Part shown: one piece after another, positions 1 to 6,767 of the stretch
Layout of the letters: the number at the start of each line of letters is the position of its first letter
Numbering within the stretch: position 1 is the first letter of the stretch
Program-made: the position numbers and the translations under genes
Origin: Candidatus Rokuibacteriota bacterium
Lineage (GTDB): Bacteria; Methylomirabilota; Methylomirabilia; Rokubacteriales; JACPHL01
Direction: 5' to 3'
Length of the DNA stretch: 7,842 nt
NCBI GenBank assembly: GCA_016188625.1
Contig: JACPHL010000117.1
Location: 1-7,842, forward strand
Notes under the pieces: generated by a model
The model's input: the letters and a program-made list of their open reading frames with translations, nothing else
Told to the model about the DNA's origin: nothing
Database searches by the model: none

Positions 1-27
1 GGGGCTCTCGCGCTGGATTTCAGCCAT
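1..27 (-). CDS. Start of an unidentified gene, cut by the window edge
   Basis: Only the first nine codons are visible, reading MAEIQRESP from an ATG at 25-27. The start is supported by a good ribosome binding site (CGGAG, six bases before the ATG on the minus strand) and by a near-consensus promoter about 35-60 bases further upstream. It lies 131 bases beyond the fhs stop, in the same direction, but a candidate terminator and its own promoter lie between them, so it is probably transcribed independently of fhs. Nine residues are too few to assign a family. A folate or C1 gene would be natural next to fhs, but nothing visible shows this. Confidence 0.6.
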
Positions 28-61
28 GTCAGACTCCGAAGCAGGGCCGGAATGTCATAAC

Positions 62-91
62 ATCATAACAAGCCATCAAAAAACGTGTCAA
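62..91 (-). promoter_or_regulatory. Sigma70-type promoter for the gene starting at 27
   Basis: On the minus strand a perfect -35 box TTGACA (86-91) is followed after 18 bases by TATGAT (62-67), one base off the TATAAT consensus. Transcription would start near position 55, giving a leader of about 28 nt with a Shine-Dalgarno sequence before the ATG at 27. The surrounding 50-100 region is clearly more A+T-rich than the rest of the window, as expected for a promoter. The -35 box lies inside a candidate terminator hairpin for fhs. Confidence 0.7.
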
Positions 92-121
92 GCCGTAACT
101 TGCGGCCGGGACGGCAGCACG
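78..121 (-). terminator. Candidate intrinsic terminator of fhs
   Basis: Read on the minus strand, CGTG (118-121) pairs with CACG (84-87) and GCCGT (111-115) pairs with ACGGC (92-96). They are separated by a small internal loop (CT opposite TTGA), and the hairpin loop is 14 nt (97-110). The stem is followed directly by six T residues (78-83). It begins about 38 nt after the fhs stop. The stem is imperfect and the loop large, so termination may be partial. The same bases carry the -35 box of the next promoter. Confidence 0.4.
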
Positions 122-158
122 GGGTCTCGGGCGCCGCCCTCGGTCACCGGGACCGCCC

Positions 159-1853
159 CTAGAAGAGCCCCACCACGTTGCCGTGCTCATCGAGGTCGAT
201 CTTCCAGGCGTTGGGCTCGGACGGGAGCCCCGGCATGGTCCGCATCTCCCCCAGCAGCGGGTAGAGGAAGCCGGCCCCCATCGAGGCCCGGACCTCCCGG
301 ATGGGGACCCTGAACCCGCGGGGGCGCCCCTTGAGCGAGGGGTCGTGGGAGATCGAGAGGTGGGTCTTGGCCATGCAGATCGGCAGGTCGCCGTACCCCA
401 GCTCCGTGTACTTGGCGATCTGCTGCTCCGCCGCCGGGAGGTAGGTGGCCCCGTCCGCGCCGTAGATCCGGGTGGCGATGATCTCGATCTTCTCCTTGAT
501 GGGGAGCTCCAGGGGGTACAGGAACCGGAACTGGTTCGGCTTCTCGGCGGCCTTCACCACCGCCCGGGCCAACTCCTCGGCCCCCGCCCCGCCCCGGGCC
601 CAGACCTCGCTCCGGTAGGCCCCCTCGGCCCCGGCCGCCAGGGCCCGCTGGCGGATCAGCTCGATCTCCCGCTCGGTGTCGGTCCCGAAGGTGTTGATCG
701 CCACCACCACCGGGACCCCGAAGAGGCGGGCATTCTCGATCTGCTTGTCGAGGTTTTCGCACCCCAGCTCCACCGCCTCCAGGTCCTCCTTGGTCAGGCC
801 GGGGTCCAGCGGCTTCCCGGCCACGACCCGGAACCGCCCGCTGTGCATCTTGAGGGCCCGAACCGTCGTGACCATCACCACCGCGTCCGGCCGGAGCCCG
901 GAGGCGCGGCACTTGATGTTCATGAACTTCTCCATCCCCATGTCGGCCCCGAACCCGCTCTCGGTGACCACGCACTCGGCCAGCTTGAGGCCGATCTGGT
1001 CGGCCAGGATGGAGCTGTTGCCGTGGGCGATGTTGGCGAACGGGCCGGCGTGGATGAAGACCGGGGTGTGCTCGAGGGTCTGCAGGAGGGTGGGCTTGAT
1101 GGCGTCCCTGAGGAGGACCGCCATCGCCCCGGCGGCCCGGAGGGCCTCCGCCGTGACGGCCTTCCCGTCGGCGTCGAGCCCGACCACGATCCGGCCCAGC
1201 CGCTGGCGGAGGTCCTTGAGGCTGGTGGTGAGCCCCAGGATCGCCATCACCTCGGAGGCCACCGCGATGTCGAACTGGGTCTCCCGCGGGTAGCCGTGCT
1301 CCCGCCCCCCGAGCCCGATGACGACCTTCCGGAGGGCGCGGTCGCTCACGTCCACCACCCGGGGCCAGGTGATGGAGAGGGGGTCGATGCGGAGCGTGTT
1401 CCCGTGCAGGATGGAGTTGTCGATCATCGCGGCCAGGAGGTTGTGGGCGAGCGAGATGGCGTGGACGTCCCCGGTGAGGTGGAGGTTGAACTCCTCCATG
1501 GGGACGACCTGGGCGTACCCACCCCCGGCGGCGCCCCCCTTGATCCCGAAGACCGGCCCCAGCGACGGCTGACGGATGGCGGCGATGGTCCGGACGCCGA
1601 TCCGGTTCAGGGCCATGGAGAGCCCGATGGTGGTGGTCGTCTTCCCCTCGCCCAGGGGGGTGGGGGTGATGGCGGTCACGTCGATGTACTTCCCGTTGGG
1701 CCGGTCCCGGAGGCGCTCCAGGACCGAGAGGGCGACCTTGGCCTTGTACCGGCCGTACGGCTCGACCTCCTCCTCGGCGAGCCCGAGGGCCCCGGCGATC
1801 TCCACGATGGGGCGCATCGAGGCCCGCTGGGCGATCTCGAGGTCACTCAGCAT
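159..1853 (-). CDS. fhs: Formate-tetrahydrofolate ligase (10-formyl-THF synthetase)
   Basis: This cytoplasmic enzyme makes 10-formyltetrahydrofolate from formate, ATP and tetrahydrofolate, the entry step of formate into folate C1 metabolism and the methyl branch of the Wood-Ljungdahl pathway. The 564-residue product is close to the usual length of about 555-560. The phosphate-binding loop TPLGEGKTT lies at residues 65-73. The conserved glycine-rich stretch around residues 98-112 ([16 protein letters not shown]), the [10 protein letters not shown] motif (120-129) and the C-terminal TMPGLP motif (539-544) are all present. I chose the ATG at 1853 because an AGGAG sits seven bases upstream and the protein then begins as family members do; the open frame extends to 1964 but the extra 37 residues look non-coding. 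It has its own candidate promoter at 2000-2030, so it is probably separate from the upstream tauE gene. No frameshift or missing motif is seen. The visible window does not show whether it serves biosynthesis, formate assimilation or C1 oxidation. Confidence 0.97.
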   Translation of the reverse strand: MLSDLEIAQRASMRPIVEIAGALGLAEEEVEPYGRYKAKVALSVLERLRDRPNGKYIDVTAITPTPLGEGKTTTTIGLSMALNRIGVRTIAAIRQPSLGPVFGIKGGAAGGGYAQVVPMEEFNLHLTGDVHAISLAHNLLAAMIDNSILHGNTLRIDPLSITWPRVVDVSDRALRKVVIGLGGREHGYPRETQFDIAVASEVMAILGLTTSLKDLRQRLGRIVVGLDADGKAVTAEALRAAGAMAVLLRDAIKPTLLQTLEHTPVFIHAGPFANIAHGNSSILADQIGLKLAECVVTESGFGADMGMEKFMNIKCRASGLRPDAVVMVTTVRALKMHSGRFRVVAGKPLDPGLTKEDLEAVELGCENLDKQIENARLFGVPVVVAINTFGTDTEREIELIRQRALAAGAEGAYRSEVWARGGAGAEELARAVVKAAEKPNQFRFLYPLELPIKEKIEIIATRIYGADGATYLPAAEQQIAKYTELGYGDLPICMAKTHLSISHDPSLKGRPRGFRVPIREVRASMGAGFLYPLLGEMRTMPGLPSEPNAWKIDLDEHGNVVGLF

Positions 1854-1860
1854 CCCGGTT

Positions 1861-1878
1861 CTCCTCGCGATCCCGAGG
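1861..1878 (-). promoter_or_regulatory. fhs ribosome binding site inside a short hairpin
   Basis: The fhs Shine-Dalgarno AGGAG (1861-1865) lies seven bases before the ATG and fixes the start. Part of it belongs to a five-base-pair stem, CCTCG (1874-1878 read on the minus strand) with CGAGG (1863-1867), around a six-base loop. If it forms in the mRNA, this hairpin would partly hide the ribosome binding site. Further upstream in the leader are a perfect 12-bp palindrome (1889-1900) and a five-base-pair pairing of 1880-1884 with 1912-1916. Short GC stems are common by chance here, so the site is secure but the regulatory role is not. Confidence 0.45.
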
Positions 1879-1958
1879 CATCGGACGAGGGCGGCCGCCC
1901 GAGAAAGGAGACCGATCCCTCCGAGGCCTGCAGCGGGGGAAGCTTCGCTCGTGAAGTA

Positions 1959-1990
1959 CATCACAAGACATCATGACTCATCCTGTGATG
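1959..1990. promoter_or_regulatory. Inverted repeat upstream of fhs, candidate operator
   Basis: CATCACAAGA (1959-1968) and TCCTGTGATG (1981-1990) form an inverted repeat with 9 of 10 positions matching, around a 12-bp spacer. It sits just downstream of the candidate fhs -10 box, covering roughly +4 to +35 of the predicted transcript. It could be the operator of a dimeric repressor or a hairpin at the 5' end of the leader. It is less GC-rich than its surroundings, which makes a chance GC palindrome less likely. No specific regulator family is recognised. Confidence 0.4.
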
Positions 1991-1999
1991 ACATGGCCG

Positions 2000-2030
2000 A
2001 TAGTACCCGAACTCCCGGCGGCGTTGTCAA
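2000..2030 (-). promoter_or_regulatory. Candidate sigma70-type promoter of fhs
   Basis: On the minus strand TTGACA (2025-2030) is followed by TACTAT (2000-2005) with a 19-bp spacer, two bases longer than ideal. Transcription would begin near 1993 and give a leader of about 140 nt before the fhs ATG. The -35 box is 34 bases past the tauE stop. The perfect -35 and its position favour a real promoter; the long spacer and imperfect -10 suggest a weak or activator-dependent one. Confidence 0.5.
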
Positions 2031-2064
2031 GGGGAAATCCCGCGCTGCCCTGAGGCCGCGGAGG

Positions 2065-2838
2065 CTACCACGCCTTGATGATGGTCGCGACGGCGCTGAT
2101 GACGATGAACGAGACCATGATGAGCTTGAGCGGCCGATCCGGGAGAAGGTTGGTCGCCTTGCTGCCGAGGAAGACCCCGAAGACCGACCCCGCCAGGAGC
2201 AGGCCCAGCAGCCGAAGATCCACCCCCCCGGCCGACAGGTGCGTGAGCCCGGCCGGGACGATCATGATCAGCGCGATCGCGATGTTCGACCCCACCATCT
2301 GTCGGGCCGGCATCTCGAACAGCAGGACCAGGGAGAGGACCACCAGACTCCCGCTCCCGATCGAGGTGGTCCCGAGCAGCCCGCCCACCACCAGCATGTA
2401 GAAACCGATCCCGACGATCCGTCGAAGGGGCAGCTCGTCCGGGTCCCAGCGTCGGCGGTCCGTCCCCCACGCCACCGTGGTGTCGAAGAAGATGAAAGCC
2501 GAAACCGCGATCAGGACGACTCCCATCAGGATGGGGAAGAACCGTTCCGACAGGTCCCCGGACAGGTACAGGAGCTTCGAGCCGAGGATGGCCCCGGGAA
2601 TCCCCGTGAGGCCGAACACCGCGCTGAGGCGCCATCTCACGTTGTCCTGCCGGACGTGCTGGACGAAGCCCAGGACCTTGGTCAGGAAGGAGTAGATCAG
2701 GCTCAGGGCGACCGCCTGGGTGTAGGTCAGGCCGAGGATGACGTAGAGGGCCGGGGCGACCAGGGCCCCGCCCCCGATCCCGGTCAGACCGATGCAGAAC
2801 CCGAGGACGAAGCCCAGGAGGACGGGGACGAGGATCAA
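2065..2838 (-). CDS. TauE/SafE family membrane anion exporter (probable sulfite exporter)
   Basis: A 257-residue polytopic inner-membrane protein of the TauE/SafE (formerly DUF81) family, whose characterised members export sulfite, sulfoacetate or related anions. About eight hydrophobic segments can be placed (near residues 2-30, 36-58, 70-92, 100-119, 140-172, 178-200, 207-226 and 237-254). The two-fold family repeat shows in matching motifs: GLTGIGGGALVAP (18-30) in the first half and GTTSIGSGSLVVL (156-168) in the second. The start is a TTG at 2836-2838: the frame has a stop at 2869-2871 with no ATG between, a GGAAAGG lies a few bases upstream, and the first residues already form the first helix. 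It follows the MazG-like gene by 68 nt and probably ends the qmo operon. That context favours sulfite or another sulfur oxyanion as substrate, but this is inferred; other family members move different anions. Confidence 0.88.
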   Translation of the reverse strand: MILVPVLLGFVLGFCIGLTGIGGGALVAPALYVILGLTYTQAVALSLIYSFLTKVLGFVQHVRQDNVRWRLSAVFGLTGIPGAILGSKLLYLSGDLSERFFPILMGVVLIAVSAFIFFDTTVAWGTDRRRWDPDELPLRRIVGIGFYMLVVGGLLGTTSIGSGSLVVLSLVLLFEMPARQMVGSNIAIALIMIVPAGLTHLSAGGVDLRLLGLLLAGSVFGVFLGSKATNLLPDRPLKLIMVSFIVISAVATIIKAW

Positions 2839-2906
2839 CGCGGGCCTTTCCGACGACCACCCATCGCCTCAGCAATCCGACCGCGAAAGGACGCGACCTG
2901 ACGGCG

Positions 2907-3263
2907 CTAATACTCGGTGTACTTCTTCCCCTGGCCCTTGACCAGGCCGACCGGGTACTTCCGCGCGTTGATCTCGAGCTTCTCCCGCGCGGCCTCGAGG
3001 GCGTCGATGCCCAGGTGGTCGGCGAGGTTCAGGAGGTAGATCAGGACATCGCCGATCTCCTGCCTGAGCGAGGCCCGCTTCTCCTCCGGGAGGTCGGCGC
3101 TCTCCTCCGGGGTGAGCCACTGGAAGAGCTCGACGATCTCGGCGACCTCGACGCTCAGCGCCATGGCCAGGTTCTTCGGGGAGTGGAACTTCTCCCAGTC
3201 CCGCTCCCGCGCGAACCGCCGGATCCGCTCGATCAGCTCCTCGACGCCACCCTTCGCCGGCAC
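2907..3263 (-). CDS. MazG-like nucleotide pyrophosphohydrolase (dCTPase/RS21-C6 type)
   Basis: A 118-residue all-alpha NTP pyrophosphatase of the MazG-like superfamily, which hydrolyses (d)NTPs, often non-canonical ones, to the monophosphate plus pyrophosphate. The metal-binding EXXE and EXXD motifs are intact: E39 and E42 (with E45) in EVAEIVELFQW, and E69 and D72 in EIGDVLIYL. The FHSPKNLAMAL segment (26-36) before the first motif and the KYP near residue 103 are typical of the RS21-C6/DCTPP1 subgroup rather than the longer two-domain MazG. The start is a GTG at 3261-3263, three bases after the qmoC stop, with a G-rich Shine-Dalgarno-like stretch overlapping the end of qmoC, so it is probably translationally coupled. 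It has no known role in electron transfer; house-cleaning of damaged nucleotides is the default reading. The exact substrate cannot be read from sequence. Confidence 0.9.
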   Translation of the reverse strand: MPAKGGVEELIERIRRFARERDWEKFHSPKNLAMALSVEVAEIVELFQWLTPEESADLPEEKRASLRQEIGDVLIYLLNLADHLGIDALEAAREKLEINARKYPVGLVKGQGKKYTEY

Positions 3264-3266
3264 GGC

Positions 3267-4412
3267 TCACCCCCGCCCCTGGCCCGCGCCCTCCGAGGCC
3301 CTGGCATAGATCATGGCCGCGGACCGGTACACGAGGTGGGAGAACTTCGAGTAGGGGATGTACACCAGCAGGAAGAAGATGAAGAGGAGGTGGACATAGT
3401 ACATCGGGTACGCGAGCCGCGGCAGGTCGGCCAGGCGCAACCACTGGCAGAGAAAGCCCGTGAGCGTGGTGAGGCCGAGGATGGCGAGGAACAGCCAGTC
3501 GGAGTACGTGCCCTTGCCTGCCTCGGCCTTGTCGGCGATCCGGCGCCAGATGAAGACCGCCAGGGCGGCGAGGACGGCGAGGCCGCTGGCGTTGCCGAGG
3601 ATCTTGACGGGGTGCCACAGCGGCCACGGCGTCAGGTAGCCGAAGGCGTAGATGCCGATGCCGACCGAGGTCGTCGTGACCACGAGGCCCAGGAATCCGT
3701 AGAAGACCGCCAGGTGGGTCCTGTGCATGTGCTCCTTGTGGGTCTTGCGGATCCCCGGCGCGTCCCCGCACCGCCGGAACTTCCCGTGCCTGAAGATCTC
3801 CAGCAGCGTGGCCACCAGGTGCCGGCGCGGAGGGGGCCGGCCCCCGGAGTCTGCGGCCGCGCCCATCGCCCTCCAGTACCGGAGGCCGCCCAGGGCCGCG
3901 CCCGCCATCGCGAGCCCGACCGCGGCGATGAAGACCACCTCGATGTAGAGGATCGGGATGAACTTGGAGTAGACGATCCGGCCCTCGGGGAGCGCGGTGA
4001 GATGCCCGAGCCAGCCGAGGATCGCCGCGAAGATGACGGCCGGGATGGCGAACAGGAGCGGCAGGAACCTGGCGTCGCTGAGCGCGCGCCCCATGAACCC
4101 GGGGATGGCGTAGTGCAGGATGCTGTAGTCGCGGAGCGCCGCCATCACGTTGGACGGCTTCGCGTCGCGGGGGCAGTAGGTGTTGCACGTGCCGCACTGG
4201 TGGCAGAGCCAGATGGACGCGTTGCCCAGCGCCAAGTCCTTCAACCCCCACTGGACCCAGACCATCTCCTTGCGGGGAAACGGGTTGTCGGCCGTCGAGA
4301 TGGGGCAGACGGCCGTGCACGTGCCGCACTGGTAACAGAAGGAGAGGTCGTGGGCGTCGAGACCGATGATCCGGCGCTTCCACTCGGCGTCGGGCTGAAC
4401 GAGCACCGCCAT
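3267..4412 (-). CDS. qmoC: Qmo complex membrane subunit QmoC (HdrC-HdrE type fusion)
   Basis: The membrane subunit of the quinone-interacting oxidoreductase, joining an HdrC-like ferredoxin domain to an HdrE/NarI-like heme b membrane domain; it exchanges electrons between the quinone pool and QmoAB. The 381-residue product has two [4Fe-4S] motifs at C26-C29-C32-C36 and C70-C73-C76-C80, each CxxCxxCxxxCP. About six membrane segments follow (near 116-137, 150-175, 232-257, 270-290, 305-325 and 338-354). Histidines near membrane faces, including H230, H233, H341 and H359, are candidate heme ligands. The start is the ATG at 4410-4412, two bases after the qmoB stop, with GAAGGGA inside the end of qmoB as ribosome binding site. 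The open frame runs much further upstream, but that part is a shadow of qmoB. The HdrC-HdrE fusion next to a QmoB-type protein distinguishes it from separate HdrC and from NarI or DsrM. Confidence 0.93.
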   Translation of the reverse strand: MAVLVQPDAEWKRRIIGLDAHDLSFCYQCGTCTAVCPISTADNPFPRKEMVWVQWGLKDLALGNASIWLCHQCGTCNTYCPRDAKPSNVMAALRDYSILHYAIPGFMGRALSDARFLPLLFAIPAVIFAAILGWLGHLTALPEGRIVYSKFIPILYIEVVFIAAVGLAMAGAALGGLRYWRAMGAAADSGGRPPPRRHLVATLLEIFRHGKFRRCGDAPGIRKTHKEHMHRTHLAVFYGFLGLVVTTTSVGIGIYAFGYLTPWPLWHPVKILGNASGLAVLAALAVFIWRRIADKAEAGKGTYSDWLFLAILGLTTLTGFLCQWLRLADLPRLAYPMYYVHLLFIFFLLVYIPYSKFSHLVYRSAAMIYARASEGAGQGRG

Positions 4413-4414
4413 GC

Positions 4415-6550
4415 TCAGAGTCCCTTCATGGGATTCGGGCCGACGGCCCGGATCACGTCCACGAACGCCTCGATCATGGCCGGGAGCCTGTCCGAGTCCG
4501 AGATCGCCACCTCCATGACCTGCACCCGCTCGGACTCCAGCATCTGGCGCCCCAGCGTCTCCCGGATGTTCTCCATCCGCGTCCCGAGCAGCTCGCTCCC
4601 CCGGATGAAGTGGCACTGGTAGTCCTCGCCGGGCTTGCAGCCCATGAGGATGACGCCATCGAACCCGCGGGTCACGGCGTCGGCGACGAGGATGGCGTTG
4701 ACCGAGCCCAGGCAGCGCACCGGGATCACGCGGACCCCCGCCGCGTACTGCAGCCGGTTGATCCCCGCCATGTCGAGGGCGGGATAGGCGTCGTTCTCGC
4801 AGGCCAGGGCCAGGATCCGCGGCCTGTCCTCGGCCTCCGGGATCTCGACGGCCCTGATCATCGAGGAGAGCATGTCGATGGAGTAGTCGTTGAAGGAGAT
4901 GATCTGGACCGGACAGGCGCCCATGCAGATCCCGCAGCGCCGGCACCGGTTGGTGCTCAGCACCGGGTTCCCCCGCTCGTTCTTCTCGAGGGCGCCGAAC
5001 GGGCACTCCTGCATGCACCGGCCGCAGGACGTGCACTTCTGCATGAAGAACTCCGGATACGAGAGGTCCCCGACCCGGGGGTGGACCGCCTGCCCGGCGG
5101 AGGATTTCTCGATGCATTGGATCGCCTTGAGCGCCGCGGCCCGGCCGTCCTGGGCGGTCAGCGCCAGGTCCATCGCCGACCGCACCGCGCCGGCGGAGTA
5201 GATGCCGGTCCGGCGCGTCTCGTACGGGAAGCAGATGAAGTGGGAGTCGGCATAGCCGAACGGCGTGGTGGGGACGTTCCTCCCCTGGAGGTAGGCGAGG
5301 CCGAGCGGTCCTTCCTGATCGAGCGTGGAGGGGAGCATCCCGGTGGCGAGGACCAGCAGGTCGGCCACCACCTGGATGTCCCTGGCTATCACGCTGTCGC
5401 CCACCTCGAGCACGAGGCTCTGCTCCCGATCCTCCCGGATCGCGCGGATCTGCCCGCGGGAGAGGAGGATGCCCGGATCGGCCTGGACCGCCCGGTAGAA
5501 GTACTCGTAATGCCCCGGAGTGTTCATGTCGTCGTAGAAGATGTACGCGGTCGCGTCCGCCTGCTGCGTCCGGACGTAGAGCGCCTGCTTGAGGGCCACC
5601 AGGCACGCCACGCTCCCACCGTACGGCAGATGCCCCTCGTCGCCGGGACTGTCGCAGAGGAGGAACGCCACCCGCCGGGCCGGACGGCCGTCCGAGGGGC
5701 GGGCGATCGCTCCCCGCGCCGCCATCTCCTCGAGCTCCACGCTGGTGACGACGTTCCGGTACCGTCCGAGGCCGTAGCGCTCGTACTGCGCCGGCTCGGG
5801 CGGCCGCCAACCGGTGGCCATGACGATCGCCCCGACCGCGACCTCGGTGCCGCCCCCCGGTCCGTCGATCCGCGCGGCGAACCGGCCGGGCTCGCCCGTG
5901 ACCTGCCGTACCTGCGCGCTCGTCAGCACCTGCACGTTCGGGAGCGACCGGACCTCGCGGATCCGCTCCGCGATGTCCACGTCCTCGAGTCGCTCGTAGG
6001 GCGGGCGCTTGGGGAACTGCTTGTGGAGCTTCCGGGCATAGCCGCCCAGCTCGGCCTCCTTCTCGACGAGGACGACACGGAGCCCGCTCCGGGCCGCGCC
6101 GATCGCGGCGGCGAGCCCCGCGGCGCCGCCCCCGACGACCAGCACGGTCCGCTCGTTGGCCTCCGTGTACGGCCTGGGCGGCTGCGCCTTCTGCGCGCGG
6201 ACCACCCCCATGCGGAGGTAGTCCTCGGCGAGGCCCTGGGTCTCCTCGTGGTTCGGGGCGTGGCTCCAGGCGACCTGCTCGCGGATGTTGACCCGCTCCA
6301 CGAAGGCGGAGGGAAACCGGAAGACATCGGTGTTGACCCGGGGGGAGCAGGCGGCGATGACGACCGAGTCCACGCCGTTCTGCTCGACGTCCGTCCGGAT
6401 GAGCCGGGCGTCTTCGAGGCAGAAGGCGGGCGACGTGCGCACCGGGGCGTCTGGGTTCGCCGCCTTGGCGAGCTCCACCAGCTTCTGGGTGTCGAGGGTG
6501 CCCGCGATCCCGCACCCGCCGCAGATGTAGATGCCGGTCTTCTTGCCCAT
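4415..6550 (-). CDS. qmoB: Qmo complex subunit QmoB (HdrA-like flavoprotein with MvhD domain)
   Basis: A cytoplasmic FAD and iron-sulfur subunit of the Qmo complex, which in sulfate reducers links menaquinol to APS reductase. The 711-residue product runs: an N-terminal HdrA-like region with CGGC (10-13), C44 and C68; a dinucleotide-binding fold with GGGAAG (140-145) followed by VEKEAELGG (162-170); a second flavoprotein segment with LVLATGM (399-405); and two ferredoxin motifs, C506-C509-C512-C516 and C536-C539-C542-C546. The C-terminal MvhD-like domain (about 575-700) has cysteines C584, C613, C638 and C646, probably for a [2Fe-2S] cluster. The HdrA plus MvhD arrangement is the hallmark of QmoB. 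Where typical HdrA carries a YCSxxCC motif, this protein has only C299 and C316. The ATG at 6548-6550 has a GAGG only three bases upstream. It is two bases from qmoC but 213 bases from qmoA, a gap filled by a large inverted repeat. An HdrA of a heterodisulfide reductase is the alternative and is less likely. Confidence 0.93.
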   Translation of the reverse strand: MGKKTGIYICGGCGIAGTLDTQKLVELAKAANPDAPVRTSPAFCLEDARLIRTDVEQNGVDSVVIAACSPRVNTDVFRFPSAFVERVNIREQVAWSHAPNHEETQGLAEDYLRMGVVRAQKAQPPRPYTEANERTVLVVGGGAAGLAAAIGAARSGLRVVLVEKEAELGGYARKLHKQFPKRPPYERLEDVDIAERIREVRSLPNVQVLTSAQVRQVTGEPGRFAARIDGPGGGTEVAVGAIVMATGWRPPEPAQYERYGLGRYRNVVTSVELEEMAARGAIARPSDGRPARRVAFLLCDSPGDEGHLPYGGSVACLVALKQALYVRTQQADATAYIFYDDMNTPGHYEYFYRAVQADPGILLSRGQIRAIREDREQSLVLEVGDSVIARDIQVVADLLVLATGMLPSTLDQEGPLGLAYLQGRNVPTTPFGYADSHFICFPYETRRTGIYSAGAVRSAMDLALTAQDGRAAALKAIQCIEKSSAGQAVHPRVGDLSYPEFFMQKCTSCGRCMQECPFGALEKNERGNPVLSTNRCRRCGICMGACPVQIISFNDYSIDMLSSMIRAVEIPEAEDRPRILALACENDAYPALDMAGINRLQYAAGVRVIPVRCLGSVNAILVADAVTRGFDGVILMGCKPGEDYQCHFIRGSELLGTRMENIRETLGRQMLESERVQVMEVAISDSDRLPAMIEAFVDVIRAVGPNPMKGL

Positions 6551-6584
6551 TAGCCTCGCAGGGGGGCTCCGCCGACTCCTGACA

Positions 6585-6767
6585 TTAGCCGCGACTATTC
6601 ATGAACGGCTTTCCACGAGGCGGACGGGTCCTGTCGCGCCGGGCAGCCCCACTCGGCTCGCCACCCCCGCCCGGTGTGGGGTCCCCCGGCTCGCCGCGTG
6701 GGGCGCCCCGCCCGGCGCGCCACCCGTCCGCCGTCCGCTGCCGGCGTTCATGGATAATCCCGGTTAG
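6585..6767. repeat. Large imperfect inverted repeat between qmoA and qmoB (MITE-like)
   Basis: Nearly the whole spacer is one inverted repeat centred near 6676. The outer 25-bp arms (6585-6609 and 6743-6767) match at 19 of 25 positions, including eight in a row, CATGAACG. Inside, exact complementary blocks occur in the same order: 6619-6629 with 6722-6732 (11 bp), 6635-6644 with 6710-6719 (10 bp) and 6646-6652 with 6698-6704 (7 bp). The centre holds a direct repeat of GGCTCGCC (6655-6662 and 6688-6695). Both ends carry TTAG or its near-equivalent with a TA dinucleotide (6586-6587 and 6765-6766), as would follow insertion at TA. No transposase is present. The right end overlaps the qmoA stop codon (6764-6766). 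It could be a small non-autonomous element or a conserved mRNA hairpin; I do not recognise it as a named repeat. Confidence 0.75.

Noticed and set aside
122-158. GC-rich hairpin just after the fhs stop as terminator
   Set aside because: It contains GGGCGGCGCCC, which can form only a four-base-pair stem and has no T-tract. The site at 78-121 with T6 is the better candidate.
1854-1964. Longer fhs start giving 37 extra N-terminal residues
   Set aside because: The extra residues are outside the usual family length, and the inner ATG at 1853 has an ideal Shine-Dalgarno sequence. The extension would also cover the candidate leader structures.
183-1976. A 597-codon open frame on the plus strand opposite fhs
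   Set aside because: It is exactly antisense to a fully convincing fhs, and its translation is rich in G, P, D, R and E in low-complexity style with no domain. Long antisense frames are expected opposite GC-rich genes.
2030-2064. Terminator after tauE
   Set aside because: I looked for a stem and T-tract between the tauE stop and the fhs -35 box and found none convincing, so some read-through into fhs is possible.
4413-6515. N-terminal extension of the qmoC frame over qmoB
   Set aside because: The frame is open but gives arginine-, proline- and glycine-rich nonsense overlapping qmoB. The HdrC-like protein begins at the ATG at 4412 with its own ribosome binding site.
4610-6553. A 647-codon open frame on the plus strand opposite qmoB
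   Set aside because: Antisense shadow of qmoB with biased composition (D, R, G, L, H) and no recognisable motif.
6655-6695. Direct repeat of GGCTCGCC as part of a CRISPR or tandem array
   Set aside because: Only two 8-bp copies exist, inside the loop of the larger inverted repeat, with no regular spacing or further units.
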